From Deltaproteobacteria bacterium (lineage in GTDB: Bacteria; UBA10199; GCA-002796325; 1-14-0-20-49-13), in contig JACPAJ010000013.1 of the NCBI GenBank assembly GCA_016180865.1, positions 1-39,721 on the forward strand: a stretch of 39,721 nt of DNA. The letters run 5' to 3'. Shown here piece after piece: positions 18,638-28,831 of this stretch (positions within the stretch are counted from its first letter, which is position 1; each line of letters starts with the position of its first letter). Position numbers and translations under genes: made by a program. Below the pieces are notes generated by a model, which was not told where the DNA came from, searched no databases, and saw only the letters and a list, made by a program, of their open reading frames with translations.

Positions 18638-19095
18638 AAGCTTTAAAGGGTTTTACCCTTATTGAAACGCTTTTAGTGATCGCTATTCTGGGAATTTTGT
18701 CTATAGCGCTCGTTACGCGCATATTTAATTATAAAAGATCCTATATTGAAGTAACGTCAAAGAAAGCCGCGAGCGATATTGAATATGCCAGAAGCCTTGC
18801 GATGATGAAACAGGGGACGACTTACGGGGTTTTTTTCGATGACGCCAATGATCGATATACGGTTTATGCAACAAGCACTGCAACTCCCGTTGCGGACCCC
18901 CAAACGAAGCAAAATCTTATTGAAACATTTTCAAGATGGCCCGGAGTTACGATTACCGGAGGCAATTTTACTGTTGAATTCAATCAATGGGGGTCTCCTA
19001 CGACAGGCGGCGGCGGAAGCGTGACGCTTACCGACGGCACAAACTCAAAGACGGTCACCATTACGGCAGGCACGGGGAAGGTGAGTGTGCAATAA
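18631..19095 (+). CDS. GspH/FimT-like pseudopilin
   Basis: KGFTLIETLLVIAILGILSIALV signature; ARSLAMMKQ; FNQWGSPTTGGGGSVTL C-terminus. Confidence 0.85.
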   Translation: MVKALKGFTLIETLLVIAILGILSIALVTRIFNYKRSYIEVTSKKAASDIEYARSLAMMKQGTTYGVFFDDANDRYTVYATSTATPVADPQTKQNLIETFSRWPGVTITGGNFTVEFNQWGSPTTGGGGSVTLTDGTNSKTVTITAGTGKVSVQ

Positions 19096-19529
19096 TGTTC
19101 AAGCAACAAGCAACTAGCAAGGGTGTGACGTTGATCGAGGCAGTTCTAATGATCGGCATTGTCGGGGCCGGTCTCATTGGAATAGCTTATACAATGTTCG
19201 GCGGCCCCAAATCCGCTCTGATAGCCGACCAGACAGTTGTTGCAGCCCATTTGGCCCGTGAAAAGATGGAACAGATCCTTGCGGACAGGGCAAATAACGG
19301 TTACGCAACGACAATTGCCACAAGTTATTCCGATGGCGCATTAACCGGCAATTACAGCATTTATACGAGAAACGTTACGATTACGGAAGTTGATTCAGAT
19401 GCTGACGGCGGCAGCGACGATTTTCTGGATGCTTTAGCCGGTTCAGGATACGCCAGAGTAACTACGACTGTAACATGGAACAGCGGAAACAACACCGTAA
19501 AAGAGGAGATGCTGATTGCAAATTATTAG
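19095..19529 (+). CDS. GspI/PilV/MshD-like pseudopilin
   Basis: MFKQQATSKGVTLIEAVLMIGIVGAGLIGIAY; AAHLAREKMEQILADRANNGY; ATG overlaps the upstream stop. Confidence 0.85.
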   Translation: MFKQQATSKGVTLIEAVLMIGIVGAGLIGIAYTMFGGPKSALIADQTVVAAHLAREKMEQILADRANNGYATTIATSYSDGALTGNYSIYTRNVTITEVDSDADGGSDDFLDALAGSGYARVTTTVTWNSGNNTVKEEMLIANY

Positions 19530-20034
19530 AGCCCATTTGCGGCGCGGCGGATTTACGCTTGTAGAACTTGTTTTGTCTATTGCTATCATTGCGATTCTTG
19601 CTGCAAGCGTCGGGCCGATTTTAACGACAAGTTTCAGAGGCTATGATCTTGTTGCAAAAAGACGGATAGCGCTGGCCCAAATCAGAATAGCGCTGGACAG
19701 AATGTGCGGTGAAATTGCTCTTATTCCGGACACAGCCAATATTGTCACATTTACCTCTACAAATTTCACATTTAATATTCCGAGCGAAAGCAATGTTGCA
19801 TATACAACAAGCGGAAGCACTCTTACACGTAGCGGCGTGAATCTGGCCGATAATGTAACTTCGCTCGCATTTACTTATCTTGATTCGGCCGGCAATTCAA
19901 CGGCGACAAAGGCAAATATAAAAAGGATAAAAGTTGAAGCGTCGGTTACAGCAGGTGCCGGCATGGGAACGTTAAATATAAGGGATCAAGTTTTTCCGCG
20001 GAGGTTTGCAAGCGCTTATGCAGGGTATCAGTAA
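19516..20034 (+). CDS. GspJ/PilW/MshO-like pseudopilin
   Basis: RRGGFTLVELVLSIAIIAILAASVGPIL; QIRIALDRMCGEI; TTG start likely. Confidence 0.8.
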   Translation: MQIIRAHLRRGGFTLVELVLSIAIIAILAASVGPILTTSFRGYDLVAKRRIALAQIRIALDRMCGEIALIPDTANIVTFTSTNFTFNIPSESNVAYTTSGSTLTRSGVNLADNVTSLAFTYLDSAGNSTATKANIKRIKVEASVTAGAGMGTLNIRDQVFPRRFASAYAGYQ

Positions 20035-22270
20035 ATATAAGGGCCAAAACGGAGTAACCGTCATCGCAGCGCTTGTTGCGGTATTTTTCATCGGCGCTGT
20101 CGGCGCGGGAATGGCATATTTTGTCGCGTCCAATCAGCAGACCCGGATACAGCAGGTGACGCGCGATCAGGCTCTTTATTCAAACATGGCCGGGATGGAA
20201 TTTGCGCTGCGCCAGATTATGGTCAGCGGCTCGCAGGCAACTTCTATCACGCGGAAATTTGTCGGCGAAACCATAACAATAACTCGCTCAAGCGGAGCGA
20301 TAAACGTTTCAACGGCAAAAAAGGACGCGTTTTCTTCTCATTCGATCACAGACCCGAATCCCCCGAATCTTGCAAATTGCCTTGTTATAAATACCGCTGC
20401 CGCCGCCGTAACCGACCAGAATCCTGGAGATAAGCACAGGCTTACCGGCATAACTCTAAGCCGCGATGCGAGCTGCACGGATGCGCTTACAATCAACTCC
20501 ATGAGCACAACTACATGGGCGCCCGATAACGGAGAGCTTTTAAATGCGATTGAAATTGCCGGTTCGCCGACCGAATTCAGCGGCCCGGCGGCGGGAAGCG
20601 GCGGAACGTTTGATTTCGGTTCGAATGATTATGCTATTAATGATGCCGCAACGCATAATCTCACATATGTCCAGTGGAATTCCGACATGAGCGGCCACAA
20701 TTTCCATCTTGTTTTTAACTTTACGATAAATGCCCAGACTTTCAGCAAATCGGCCGATGTCAATTTTTTGGCCGCGAATCAGGCCGGATGTTTCAGCTGG
20801 ACTACGACAAGCGCAAGGCTTTCATTTACTTCCAACGCGTGGCGCGATCTTATAAACACAAGCATTGCAAACTCCTGCGCGCAGCCGATAAGGCTTGATA
20901 AGATGACAGTTTCATGGACTCCGACAACGCCTTCGCGAAATCTTACGAATGTCCAGCTCAACGGCGGCTCGGAAGAGTTCACCGGTACGGCCGCAAGCGG
21001 AGTTCAAATTGAAGTCGATGATCTTATATCGGCATCTTCGTCTCAAACTGTCAATTATTTCAGATTTGACGGCGATATGCTGGGGCGGAATTATAGCGTT
21101 GTTTGGACATTTGCCGACGGAACGTCAACGACGCTATCTTTAAATCTTTTTAATGCAAATGAAAATAATTGTTTAACAATTAATACCGCCAATGTCGCGG
21201 TTTCCGGAAATGATGTTACCGGGCTTACCGTCCAAAATATCTGCAGCGCCGATATAGGAATGACTTCGGCAACGATGACGTGGAGCGGAGGGCCGGCAAA
21301 TTTCACGGCTATTTCAATCGACGATGTTGACGGCACAAATACCTATTCCGGAACTTTTGCAAGCGGCGCGGCGCTTGATTTTGCAACTGTAGATGCCGTT
21401 GACGGCAATCTGTATTATCCGGACGGAAGCGGAGTGAAAAATATAAATTCGCTTAGTTTCAGCTCCACTCCCGCCGGAACAACGTTTACTATTACGTTTA
21501 CAATGGCCGACGGTACGACTAAAGCCGCTACATTTACGCCTCAAACGCAGGCAAATTGTTTGAGCGTGAATATGCTCGGCAGTTCGCTTACAAACGGCAG
21601 CAAAGACCTTAGCGGGATAACAACTACCAATAATTGCAGCTTTCCAATCACATGGGCGCAGACAACGGTCACTACATCTTCGACGCGCAATTTGACGCAG
21701 ATAGTTGCCGATGGCGTAACTATTTTCAGCGGTAGCGCTGGCAGCGGCGTAACGGTCGACAACACGGATGTTGTTTATTCAGCATCGCAAACTGTTTCAA
21801 TCGACAGATTCAGGTTCAGCGGGAGCGTGGCCAATCGCGTCATAACGATAGATTTCATAATGGGAGATGGCTCGACTCAAACGGCTGAATTTTCAGAAAA
21901 ATTCTGCCTTGTGCCGAATACATCTGCAGCCACAATCGGCGGCACGGGAGGCGTCGATCTTTTGGGAATTACGATTAATAACCAATGCACCGCGCGTTCG
22001 ATCATTTGGATCACCACGGTTGCCAGTTGGACGCCGACGTCGCCTACAAGAAATTTAACGTCGATAGTCGTTGACGGTTCGTCTGTTTTCAGCGGTTCGA
22101 TGGCATCCGGCGGCACAACGAATAATTCCAACGTTACGCTGACAGCCGGTCAAACAAGGGCAATTACAAGATTTCGCTTCAGCGGAGATATGACCGGCAG
22201 AACGTTTACAATCACATTTAATATGCAGGACACATCGAGCGACACAACGCCGTCTTTCACGCCGCCGTAA
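20018..22270 (+). CDS. pilus-associated protein: MshP/PilX-like N-terminus fused to about five Cys-pair beta-sandwich-like repeats (MshQ-like position)
   Basis: NGVTVIAALVAVFFIGAVGAGMAYFVASNQQTR...ALYSNMAGMEFALRQIM followed by diverged repeats containing RNLTxIxxDGxxxFSGsxxSG and RFRFSGDMxGRTFTITFxMxDG. Confidence 0.8.
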   Translation: MQGISKYKGQNGVTVIAALVAVFFIGAVGAGMAYFVASNQQTRIQQVTRDQALYSNMAGMEFALRQIMVSGSQATSITRKFVGETITITRSSGAINVSTAKKDAFSSHSITDPNPPNLANCLVINTAAAAVTDQNPGDKHRLTGITLSRDASCTDALTINSMSTTTWAPDNGELLNAIEIAGSPTEFSGPAAGSGGTFDFGSNDYAINDAATHNLTYVQWNSDMSGHNFHLVFNFTINAQTFSKSADVNFLAANQAGCFSWTTTSARLSFTSNAWRDLINTSIANSCAQPIRLDKMTVSWTPTTPSRNLTNVQLNGGSEEFTGTAASGVQIEVDDLISASSSQTVNYFRFDGDMLGRNYSVVWTFADGTSTTLSLNLFNANENNCLTINTANVAVSGNDVTGLTVQNICSADIGMTSATMTWSGGPANFTAISIDDVDGTNTYSGTFASGAALDFATVDAVDGNLYYPDGSGVKNINSLSFSSTPAGTTFTITFTMADGTTKAATFTPQTQANCLSVNMLGSSLTNGSKDLSGITTTNNCSFPITWAQTTVTTSSTRNLTQIVADGVTIFSGSAGSGVTVDNTDVVYSASQTVSIDRFRFSGSVANRVITIDFIMGDGSTQTAEFSEKFCLVPNTSAATIGGTGGVDLLGITINNQCTARSIIWITTVASWTPTSPTRNLTSIVVDGSSVFSGSMASGGTTNNSNVTLTAGQTRAITRFRFSGDMTGRTFTITFNMQDTSSDTTPSFTPP

Positions 22271-22323
22271 GAGGCCGAAAGATAGTTGAATTTATTGAGC
22301 ATGAATGCTATCATTAACGACAT

Positions 22324-23868
22324 ATGAAACAACGAGTGAAACGCAAGCCGGCATCAGAAAAACTTAAAAAACCGATCGCCAAGGATAAAGATATAACCGT
22401 CCTTAATCAGACTTTATTGAATACCATCCCCTTTCCAATGGATATTGTGGACGATACAGGAACGATTCTTTACATGAGCGAATTAATGCAAAAAATGGCT
22501 GGTAAAAATGGCGCCGGCAAAAAATGCTGGCTGCTTTACAGGGATGATAAAGTCAGGTGTCCCGCATGCCCTCTTGAAACGGGAATAACCGTCGGAGAAA
22601 CGAAAACCATAGATGTGGGAAGCTGCTTTGGAGGAAAGCAGATGGAGGTTACTCACACCGGGATGATCTATAAAAGCAAAAAAGTGATTCTTGAAATTTT
22701 TTACGATATAACCGAAAGAAAAAAAGCCGATGAAGTTTTGAAAAATATCAGGGAAAAACTTGAAGAGAAAAATTTTGAATTAAAGCGGCTAAATGAAGTC
22801 AAATCCGAATTTGTGGCGACAGTTTCGCATGAGCTCAGAACTCCTTTGGCTTCGATCAAAGAAGCCATTTCGCTTATTTTGGACGGAGTGTCAGGGGAAA
22901 CTAACGAAAAACAGCGCAACTTTTTAAGCATCGCCAACAGAAATATCGACCGGCTTACCGGTTTAATCAACAATCTTCTCGATATTTCTAAAATCGAAAC
23001 CGGCAAGCTCAAGCTTTATAAAACGAATTTTTTGATGATGGATGTTATAAAAGAGGTTATCGATTCATTCAAACATCTTGCAGAGAATAAGAGAATTAAC
23101 CTGCGGCTGATCGAGAAAACCGACCTTCCGTCTGTATATGCGGACAAAGACAAGATAACGCAGATAATTATCAATCTCCTTTCAAATGCTTTAAAATTCA
23201 CGCCTGAAGGCGGTTTTGTGGAAGTTTCGACAGATTATACAAAATCGGATAAGGAATTCGTTGAAGTTGAAGTTAAAGATTCCGGAATGGGCATCGCCGA
23301 AGATGACATGCCAAAGCTTTTCCATAAATTCCAGCAGATCGACGGATCGATAACCCGCAAAATCGGCGGAACGGGCCTGGGGCTGGCCATCTCAAGGGAA
23401 ATTATCGAAATGCACGAAGGCAGAATCTGGGCGGCGTCTGAACTGGGCAAGGGGAGCCGCTTTGGGTTCATTCTGCCGGTTATTCCAATGGGGAAGATTA
23501 AAGTCGATAAAAAGAGGATTTTGATAATTGACGATGACCCCGATCTTTGCGAAACTCTAAAAACAAGGCTTGAAGCCAATGAATTTATCGTATTTACGGC
23601 TTTAAACGGGATGGACGGAATTGAACTGGCAAAGAAAAACAGGCCGAATCTTATTATTTTGGATTTAATGATGCCGGAAATGGATGGTTTTCAAGTTTGC
23701 CAGTCATTAATGAAAGACAGCCAGACATCTTCCATCCCCGTGGTGGTGTTGACTGTCCTTGATCAGGAGGAGGCAATACGAAAAGCCTTGTGTAAAGGCG
23801 CGGTAGGATATATGATTAAGCCATACGATTCCGAATCGCTGCTGGAAACAGTCAGGGAGTTTTTATGA
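22324..23868 (+). CDS. PAS hybrid histidine kinase with C-terminal receiver
   Basis: FVATVSHELRTPLASIKEAISLI, INLLSNALKFTPEGG, GGTGLGLAISREIIEMHEGRIW, REC ILIIDDDPDL...LIILDLMMPEMDG. Confidence 0.95.
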   Translation: MKQRVKRKPASEKLKKPIAKDKDITVLNQTLLNTIPFPMDIVDDTGTILYMSELMQKMAGKNGAGKKCWLLYRDDKVRCPACPLETGITVGETKTIDVGSCFGGKQMEVTHTGMIYKSKKVILEIFYDITERKKADEVLKNIREKLEEKNFELKRLNEVKSEFVATVSHELRTPLASIKEAISLILDGVSGETNEKQRNFLSIANRNIDRLTGLINNLLDISKIETGKLKLYKTNFLMMDVIKEVIDSFKHLAENKRINLRLIEKTDLPSVYADKDKITQIIINLLSNALKFTPEGGFVEVSTDYTKSDKEFVEVEVKDSGMGIAEDDMPKLFHKFQQIDGSITRKIGGTGLGLAISREIIEMHEGRIWAASELGKGSRFGFILPVIPMGKIKVDKKRILIIDDDPDLCETLKTRLEANEFIVFTALNGMDGIELAKKNRPNLIILDLMMPEMDGFQVCQSLMKDSQTSSIPVVVLTVLDQEEAIRKALCKGAVGYMIKPYDSESLLETVREFL

Positions 23869-24230
23869 CAAAAAAAATATTGATTGTGGATGACGAGAAG
23901 GATCTGGTTGAAACCCTTTCCTTCAGGCTGGAAGCCGCCGGTTATGCTATTATCACCGCTTTTGACGGGAAAGAAGGTCTGGAAAAAGCGCGTTCCGAAA
24001 AGCCGGATATCGTGCTTTTGGACATCATGATGCCCAAGATGGATGGCTATCAGGTTTGCAGGATGTTGAAATTCGATGACGAATATAAGCATATGCCGAT
24101 AATCATGCTTACCGCGCGGGGGCAGGAGCAGGATAAAAAGACGGGAGAAAACGTCGGAGCGGACGATTACGTCACAAAACCTTTTGACAGCGGGGACCTT
24201 CTCACGCGCATTAAAAAGCTTTTAAAATGA
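23865..24230 (+). CDS. single-domain response regulator
   Basis: ILIVDDEKDLV...DIVLLDIMMPKMDGYQ...MLTARGQ...VTKPFD. Confidence 0.95.
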   Translation: MTKKILIVDDEKDLVETLSFRLEAAGYAIITAFDGKEGLEKARSEKPDIVLLDIMMPKMDGYQVCRMLKFDDEYKHMPIIMLTARGQEQDKKTGENVGADDYVTKPFDSGDLLTRIKKLLK

Positions 24231-24613
24231 AGTACGAAATTTTAATAGCGGACGATGATCGCGACTTTGTCACGGTTCTGAAGGAGCGTCTTGAATCAAG
24301 CGGCTTTATAACAGATTGCGCCTACGAAGGCGTCAGGACTATCGAGCTGGCCCATAAGAAAAAACCCGATTTGATTTTGCTGGACTGGAAAATGCCCGCA
24401 GGCGGCGCATCTACGGTTTTACAGTATTTGAAGGAGAAGCCGGAAACGAAAAACATCCCCGTTATTGTTATTACCGGAGTCGCCGATAATTTTTTGGAGT
24501 CTAAAGCGGCGTCATTGGGGGCCAAATATTTTATACGAAAACCGTACGATCCTCATCTGCTCATCGACACAATAAACGAAATCCTGGCTTTAAGAACCGA
24601 AAAATCAAAATAG
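24227..24613 (+). CDS. single-domain response regulator
   Basis: ILIADDDRDFV...DLILLDWKMPAGG...VITGV...IRKPYD; ATGA overlap with the previous gene. Confidence 0.93.
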   Translation: MKYEILIADDDRDFVTVLKERLESSGFITDCAYEGVRTIELAHKKKPDLILLDWKMPAGGASTVLQYLKEKPETKNIPVIVITGVADNFLESKAASLGAKYFIRKPYDPHLLIDTINEILALRTEKSK

Positions 24614-24659
24614 ATATTTTTCTTTAACATTTCATAAAGTTATGCTACTTTCATGACTT

Positions 24660-25535
24660 ATGTATCTTGAGTATTTTAATTTTACTGATGAGCCGTTTAA
24701 AATAACGCCGGATTCAAAATATCTTTATCTGTCCCGCCAGCACGAGGAGGTTTTGCAAGCGCTCCTTTACGGCATTACACAGCGCAAAGGCTTTATGGCT
24801 GTAATCGGAGACATCGGAACCGGAAAGACAACCATAAGCCGCGCGCTTTTAAACAGGCTTGATAAATCGATCGATACATCCATTATTTTAAATCCGATGC
24901 TTTCCGTTCAGGAGCTGCTGGAGGCCATTAACGACGATTTTGGAAATGCGGCAGCTACGAGAGATACGGTTAAGGGGCAGATAGATGCGCTGAATGAATT
25001 CATGCTGCGCCGCCTACGCTTCAATAAAAATGCGATTGTGATGATAGATGAAGCGCAGCATTTGAGCGTTGAATCCATGGAGATGCTGAGGCTGCTGTCA
25101 AATCTGGAGACCGAAGATAAAAAGCTGATGCAGATAATTTTTCTGGGGCAGAAAGAGCTTGAAACAAAATTGAAATCGCCGGAACTCCGCCAGCTCGACC
25201 AGAGAATAGGCATTCGCTATTTTCTGGGGCCGCTGAATTACACCGAGACGTGCAATTATATTGTTCACAGGATAACAATGGCCGGAGGCGGGGGCGGCAG
25301 CATTCAGCTTGAAGAGCGGGGGTTGAGGAAAATTTTTGAATATTCAAAGGGAGTGCCGCGCAGGGTCAATATGATTTGCGACAGAAGCCTGCTGGAAGCT
25401 TTTGCACAGAGAAGCAAGCTTGTTACCAGCGGGATTGTAAAAGCCGCTATTCGCGACATTGAAGGCCTCTCAAACCCGAGCGGAGTCGCATTTTCCGGCA
25501 GAAAAAAAGTTTGGGAATTCTGGAAGTGGTTTTAA
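24660..25535 (+). CDS. ExeA/MshM-like AAA ATPase
   Basis: YFNFTDEPFKITPDSKYLYLSRQHEEVLQALLYGI, GDIGTGKTTISRALL, AIVMIDEAQHLSVESMEMLRLLSNLET. Confidence 0.93.
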   Translation: MYLEYFNFTDEPFKITPDSKYLYLSRQHEEVLQALLYGITQRKGFMAVIGDIGTGKTTISRALLNRLDKSIDTSIILNPMLSVQELLEAINDDFGNAAATRDTVKGQIDALNEFMLRRLRFNKNAIVMIDEAQHLSVESMEMLRLLSNLETEDKKLMQIIFLGQKELETKLKSPELRQLDQRIGIRYFLGPLNYTETCNYIVHRITMAGGGGGSIQLEERGLRKIFEYSKGVPRRVNMICDRSLLEAFAQRSKLVTSGIVKAAIRDIEGLSNPSGVAFSGRKKVWEFWKWF

Positions 25536-25550
25536 AAATCAGGGGGATAA

Positions 25551-26336
25551 ATGTCCGTAATTTTAAAAGCTCTCAAAAGCCAGGAGAGAGAATCAAATAA
25601 TATCAGCAAGTCGCCGTTAATTATTCCAGAAGGCGAAGGTTTTTTTAAAGGCAGGCAGTCGATGGTTAAAAAAGATCCTTACGTCTCCAAAAAAAGGATT
25701 TATGTTTTAAGCGTTCTTTTTGCCGCTGCGGTTATTTTTGCAGTTGCTCTTCAGTGGGTGAAAAACAGGCCGGCCGAGCCTGAGTCTGCAAAACAACCGG
25801 CTGTTGCTCATGCGGTTGAAAATTCAAATCAAACCGCACTGGCTGTTCAAGCGGAAACAAGCGAGGCTGTTCCGGCAGACATAGTTGAACGGGCAAATGC
25901 AGCTTTTGCCGGCGGAGATTATGAAACCGCAGTGAAATTGTTTAAGGAAGCAATCGCGAAAGATCAAAACAATGCAATGCTTCATAATAATTTAGGGCTT
26001 ATATTTGTAAAAAAAGAGCTCTATTCCAGCGCGGAAGATGAGTATAAAAAAGCGCTTGAATCTGACGATAAGTGCGCGGAATGTTTTAATAATTTTGGAT
26101 ATCTGAAATCGATATTGGGAGAATCGTTTGAGGCGAGGAAATATTTTGAAAAGGCATCGGTGTTATTAGCATCGTACGCAGATCCGTATTTTAACCTGGC
26201 GGTCTTATCCGAAAAAGAAGGGGACATAGGCAATGCCGTTAAATATTACAGGCAGTTCATCGAGCTCTATCCGAATAAAAGCGATACGCTCTATTCTAAA
26301 GTCAACAAACGGGTAATTGAACTTGCCGGGAAATAG
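25551..26336 (+). CDS. TPR membrane protein (MshN-like position)
   Basis: MSVILKALKSQERE start, one TM helix, TPR repeats (NAMLHNNLGLIFVKKELYSSAEDEYKKALE). Confidence 0.8.
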   Translation: MSVILKALKSQERESNNISKSPLIIPEGEGFFKGRQSMVKKDPYVSKKRIYVLSVLFAAAVIFAVALQWVKNRPAEPESAKQPAVAHAVENSNQTALAVQAETSEAVPADIVERANAAFAGGDYETAVKLFKEAIAKDQNNAMLHNNLGLIFVKKELYSSAEDEYKKALESDDKCAECFNNFGYLKSILGESFEARKYFEKASVLLASYADPYFNLAVLSEKEGDIGNAVKYYRQFIELYPNKSDTLYSKVNKRVIELAGK

Positions 26337-26338
26337 TT

Positions 26339-27346
26339 ATGGCTAAGATTTCATTAGGGGTCGACATAGGCTCTGAAGATATAAAAGTAGTATGCCTGGA
26401 AAAAAATGAAGAAAGTTATAAGCTGAATTCTTACGGCCATTTCAGGTTCGGCGGCGACGAAGAGGCTTTAAAAAGATTTGTGCAGGAAGCAAAGCTTCCG
26501 AAGGGCGATGTAAGAATAAATATTGAAGACAGCTCTTTAAAAATAAGAAGGCTTGATCTGCCGACCATGACCGAAGAGGAATTTAATGAGGCCGTTCGCT
26601 GGGGGATGAAGGATATTGTTGAAGGGGATATTAACGATTTTATCTTTCGCTGTTCAAAAATAGATCCGACGGATCTGAGCCTTGAAAATAAAATTCCGAT
26701 GCTGGTTTTTGCAATCAAGGCCGATACGGTGTCTGGCAGGCGCAGTTTTGCTAAGCGCATAGGCTTTAAAATCCCAAGCATTATAGAACCCAATGCAGGT
26801 GCTCTGGCATGTCTTTTTGATGCGCTGAAGGGAAAAGAAAGAGACTCTTCAAAAGCGGTTGTTGATTTAGGGAGGGTCTTTTCGCCTTTTATCGTTATCG
26901 GGAAAAAAGGGCTGGTTTTTTCCAGGCCGATGAACGGCTGCAGCGAAATTAATTTTATCGGCCAGCTTGCGCGGGACTTAGGCATAGGCTCAAAAGAGGC
27001 GGAAGATTTAAAGCAAAAATTTTTTGGAGGAGGAAAAATAAGCGGAGAAATTGAGACAAGGCTTAAAAATTCCGTGACGCAGTTTTATTCAAAAATGGCC
27101 GTTGAAATTCAGCGGTCTATTGACGGGTATAATCTTGTTTTCGGCAGGCAGAAAGTCGATGAAATTTTTCTTTGCGGAAACGGCGCGTACAGCAAAGGGC
27201 TGATTGGTTATCTTAATCAGACTCTTGGCGTTAAAACGGGCATATTGGATCCGTTCGAATTTGCCGATACGCGAGAATTCAGCCCTGGGCCGTTTGACGG
27301 CAAACGGGCTCTTTTTGCGGTTGCTTGCGGGCTTGCGGTTGATTGA
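26339..27346 (+). CDS. PilM/MshI-like actin-fold pilus assembly protein
   Basis: SLGVDIGSEDIKVVCLEK; KAVVDLGRVFSPFIVIGKKG; EIQRSIDGYNLVFGRQKVDEIFLCGNGA. Confidence 0.88.
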   Translation: MAKISLGVDIGSEDIKVVCLEKNEESYKLNSYGHFRFGGDEEALKRFVQEAKLPKGDVRINIEDSSLKIRRLDLPTMTEEEFNEAVRWGMKDIVEGDINDFIFRCSKIDPTDLSLENKIPMLVFAIKADTVSGRRSFAKRIGFKIPSIIEPNAGALACLFDALKGKERDSSKAVVDLGRVFSPFIVIGKKGLVFSRPMNGCSEINFIGQLARDLGIGSKEAEDLKQKFFGGGKISGEIETRLKNSVTQFYSKMAVEIQRSIDGYNLVFGRQKVDEIFLCGNGAYSKGLIGYLNQTLGVKTGILDPFEFADTREFSPGPFDGKRALFAVACGLAVD

Positions 27347-27361
27347 TTCGGCGCAAATTTT

Positions 27362-27898
27362 ATGCATATTAACTTTGAAACAAAGAGAAATGTGTTTGAA
27401 ATGATTCTGTTGAAGGGGCTTGAAGTTAATAGGCTGCTGATGGTTTTTTTCGTTATCGGTGTAATTATGCTGATGGTTTTATTCGGCCTGGTTCAAAAAT
27501 TCCGCCTCGATTATCTTGGGGCAAAAAGAATAAAAATGGAACATCAGGTGATAGAATTGCGCAAAGGAACGCCCCTTGAAAATCTTTCGATAGCAAGCAG
27601 CGCAGGCAAGGATCAGATATTTATAAATTATGAAGAAAAAATCATCTGGTCGGATATTCTTAAAGAACTTTCGGTTTACTGCCCTGAAAATGTGCAAGTT
27701 ACGCAGTTTAAAAGTACTAGTTCCGGCCGGACAGTTAACATAGGCGGCGACGCGCCGGATCAGGCGAGCGTTGCCGATTTTGTAAAAGCCCTTCAGGGAA
27801 GCGGAACTTTTAAGGACGTTAAACTTTTGTCCTCAACATCCGTTCAGGCTGAGGGCGGGAGCACGAGGATCGTTTACAGCATTGCAAGCACAATATGA
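27362..27898 (+). CDS. PilN-like pilus assembly protein
   Basis: MHINFETKRNVFEMILLKGLEVNRLLMVFFVIGVIML; WSDILKELSVYCPENVQVTQFKS. Confidence 0.75.
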   Translation: MHINFETKRNVFEMILLKGLEVNRLLMVFFVIGVIMLMVLFGLVQKFRLDYLGAKRIKMEHQVIELRKGTPLENLSIASSAGKDQIFINYEEKIIWSDILKELSVYCPENVQVTQFKSTSSGRTVNIGGDAPDQASVADFVKALQGSGTFKDVKLLSSTSVQAEGGSTRIVYSIASTI

Positions 27899-28473
27899 AC
27901 ATTCATCTATCAAGCGTTGACTGGCAGCAGCGCCCCAACAGGCGCGAAAAAATCATATTTGCCTGTTCCGTTCTCATATTTTTTGCGGTTTTTTTAAAAT
28001 CATGCTGGTATCCGAGCAACAAAGCCATTGGGGTTGCAAAATCGGAATTGAAAGGCATTATCGAAGAAAAAATAGCCTTGGAAAGAAACGCCGGGTTGTT
28101 GCAGGACACAGATGCGAAAGGCAAGCTCTGGACGGGAACCCCCGATGAAAGGGTCGCCTATATTAAAATGGCCCAGAGAGTAAGCGAATCGCCGAATGTT
28201 GTTCTGATGAAAGAATTTTCCAACCCTGCGCTTTTGCGGGATGTGAAACTGTCAAACATAGATTTTCCGGACCAAAAAAATGAAAGCGGAATGATAAAGC
28301 AGCAGTGGAAAATCAATGTCAACGGAGCGTTTGTATCGGTAGGTAAATATATTGAGAGATTAGAAGGCTTGCCAATGCTTTTATTTATTGATAATATAAC
28401 GTTCAATTCGGCAAACGATCCGTTTGGGCGCGTTAATGCCGAGGTTGAAGGAACCGTTTATGGCTGGAAATAA
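27895..28473 (+). CDS. PilO/MshJ/GspM-like pilus assembly protein
   Basis: RREKIIFACSVLIFFAVFLKSCWYPSNKAI; position after PilN; ATGA overlap. Confidence 0.7.
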   Translation: MNIHLSSVDWQQRPNRREKIIFACSVLIFFAVFLKSCWYPSNKAIGVAKSELKGIIEEKIALERNAGLLQDTDAKGKLWTGTPDERVAYIKMAQRVSESPNVVLMKEFSNPALLRDVKLSNIDFPDQKNESGMIKQQWKINVNGAFVSVGKYIERLEGLPMLLFIDNITFNSANDPFGRVNAEVEGTVYGWK

Positions 28474-28831
28474 TTTATTCAGATTATCGTTTGCGGTGCT
28501 TGTCCTTGCTTTTGCGCTTTCAGCTTCTGCAGAGCAGGGGAAAAAGGCGCTTTCAGGCCTGAATATAGAGGAATTTGAGCAGAAAAAGGAGAGGCCGACC
28601 GACTGGAGCAAGAATCCTTTTGTCATTCCAGCGGCGGATGTGGCGGTAAGCGAATTAAAACTTTCGGGAATCGTTTACAGTGAAAAGGAATCCGCAGCGA
28701 TTGTAAGCGATAATATCGTTAAAATCGGCGATAAAATAGGATCGAACGAAGTTGTTGCAATAGAAAAGATGAGAGTTGTTATAAGAAACGAAAACGGCCT
28801 TTTTGGAATTGCCCTTAGCGGAGGGAAATGA
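28460..28831 (+). CDS. PilP/GspC/MshK-like protein
   Basis: Signal-like N-terminus; WSKNPFVIPAADVAVSELKLSGIVYSEKESAAIVSDNIVKIGDKIGSNEVVAIEKMRVVI. Confidence 0.75.
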   Translation: MAGNNLFRLSFAVLVLAFALSASAEQGKKALSGLNIEEFEQKKERPTDWSKNPFVIPAADVAVSELKLSGIVYSEKESAAIVSDNIVKIGDKIGSNEVVAIEKMRVVIRNENGLFGIALSGGK

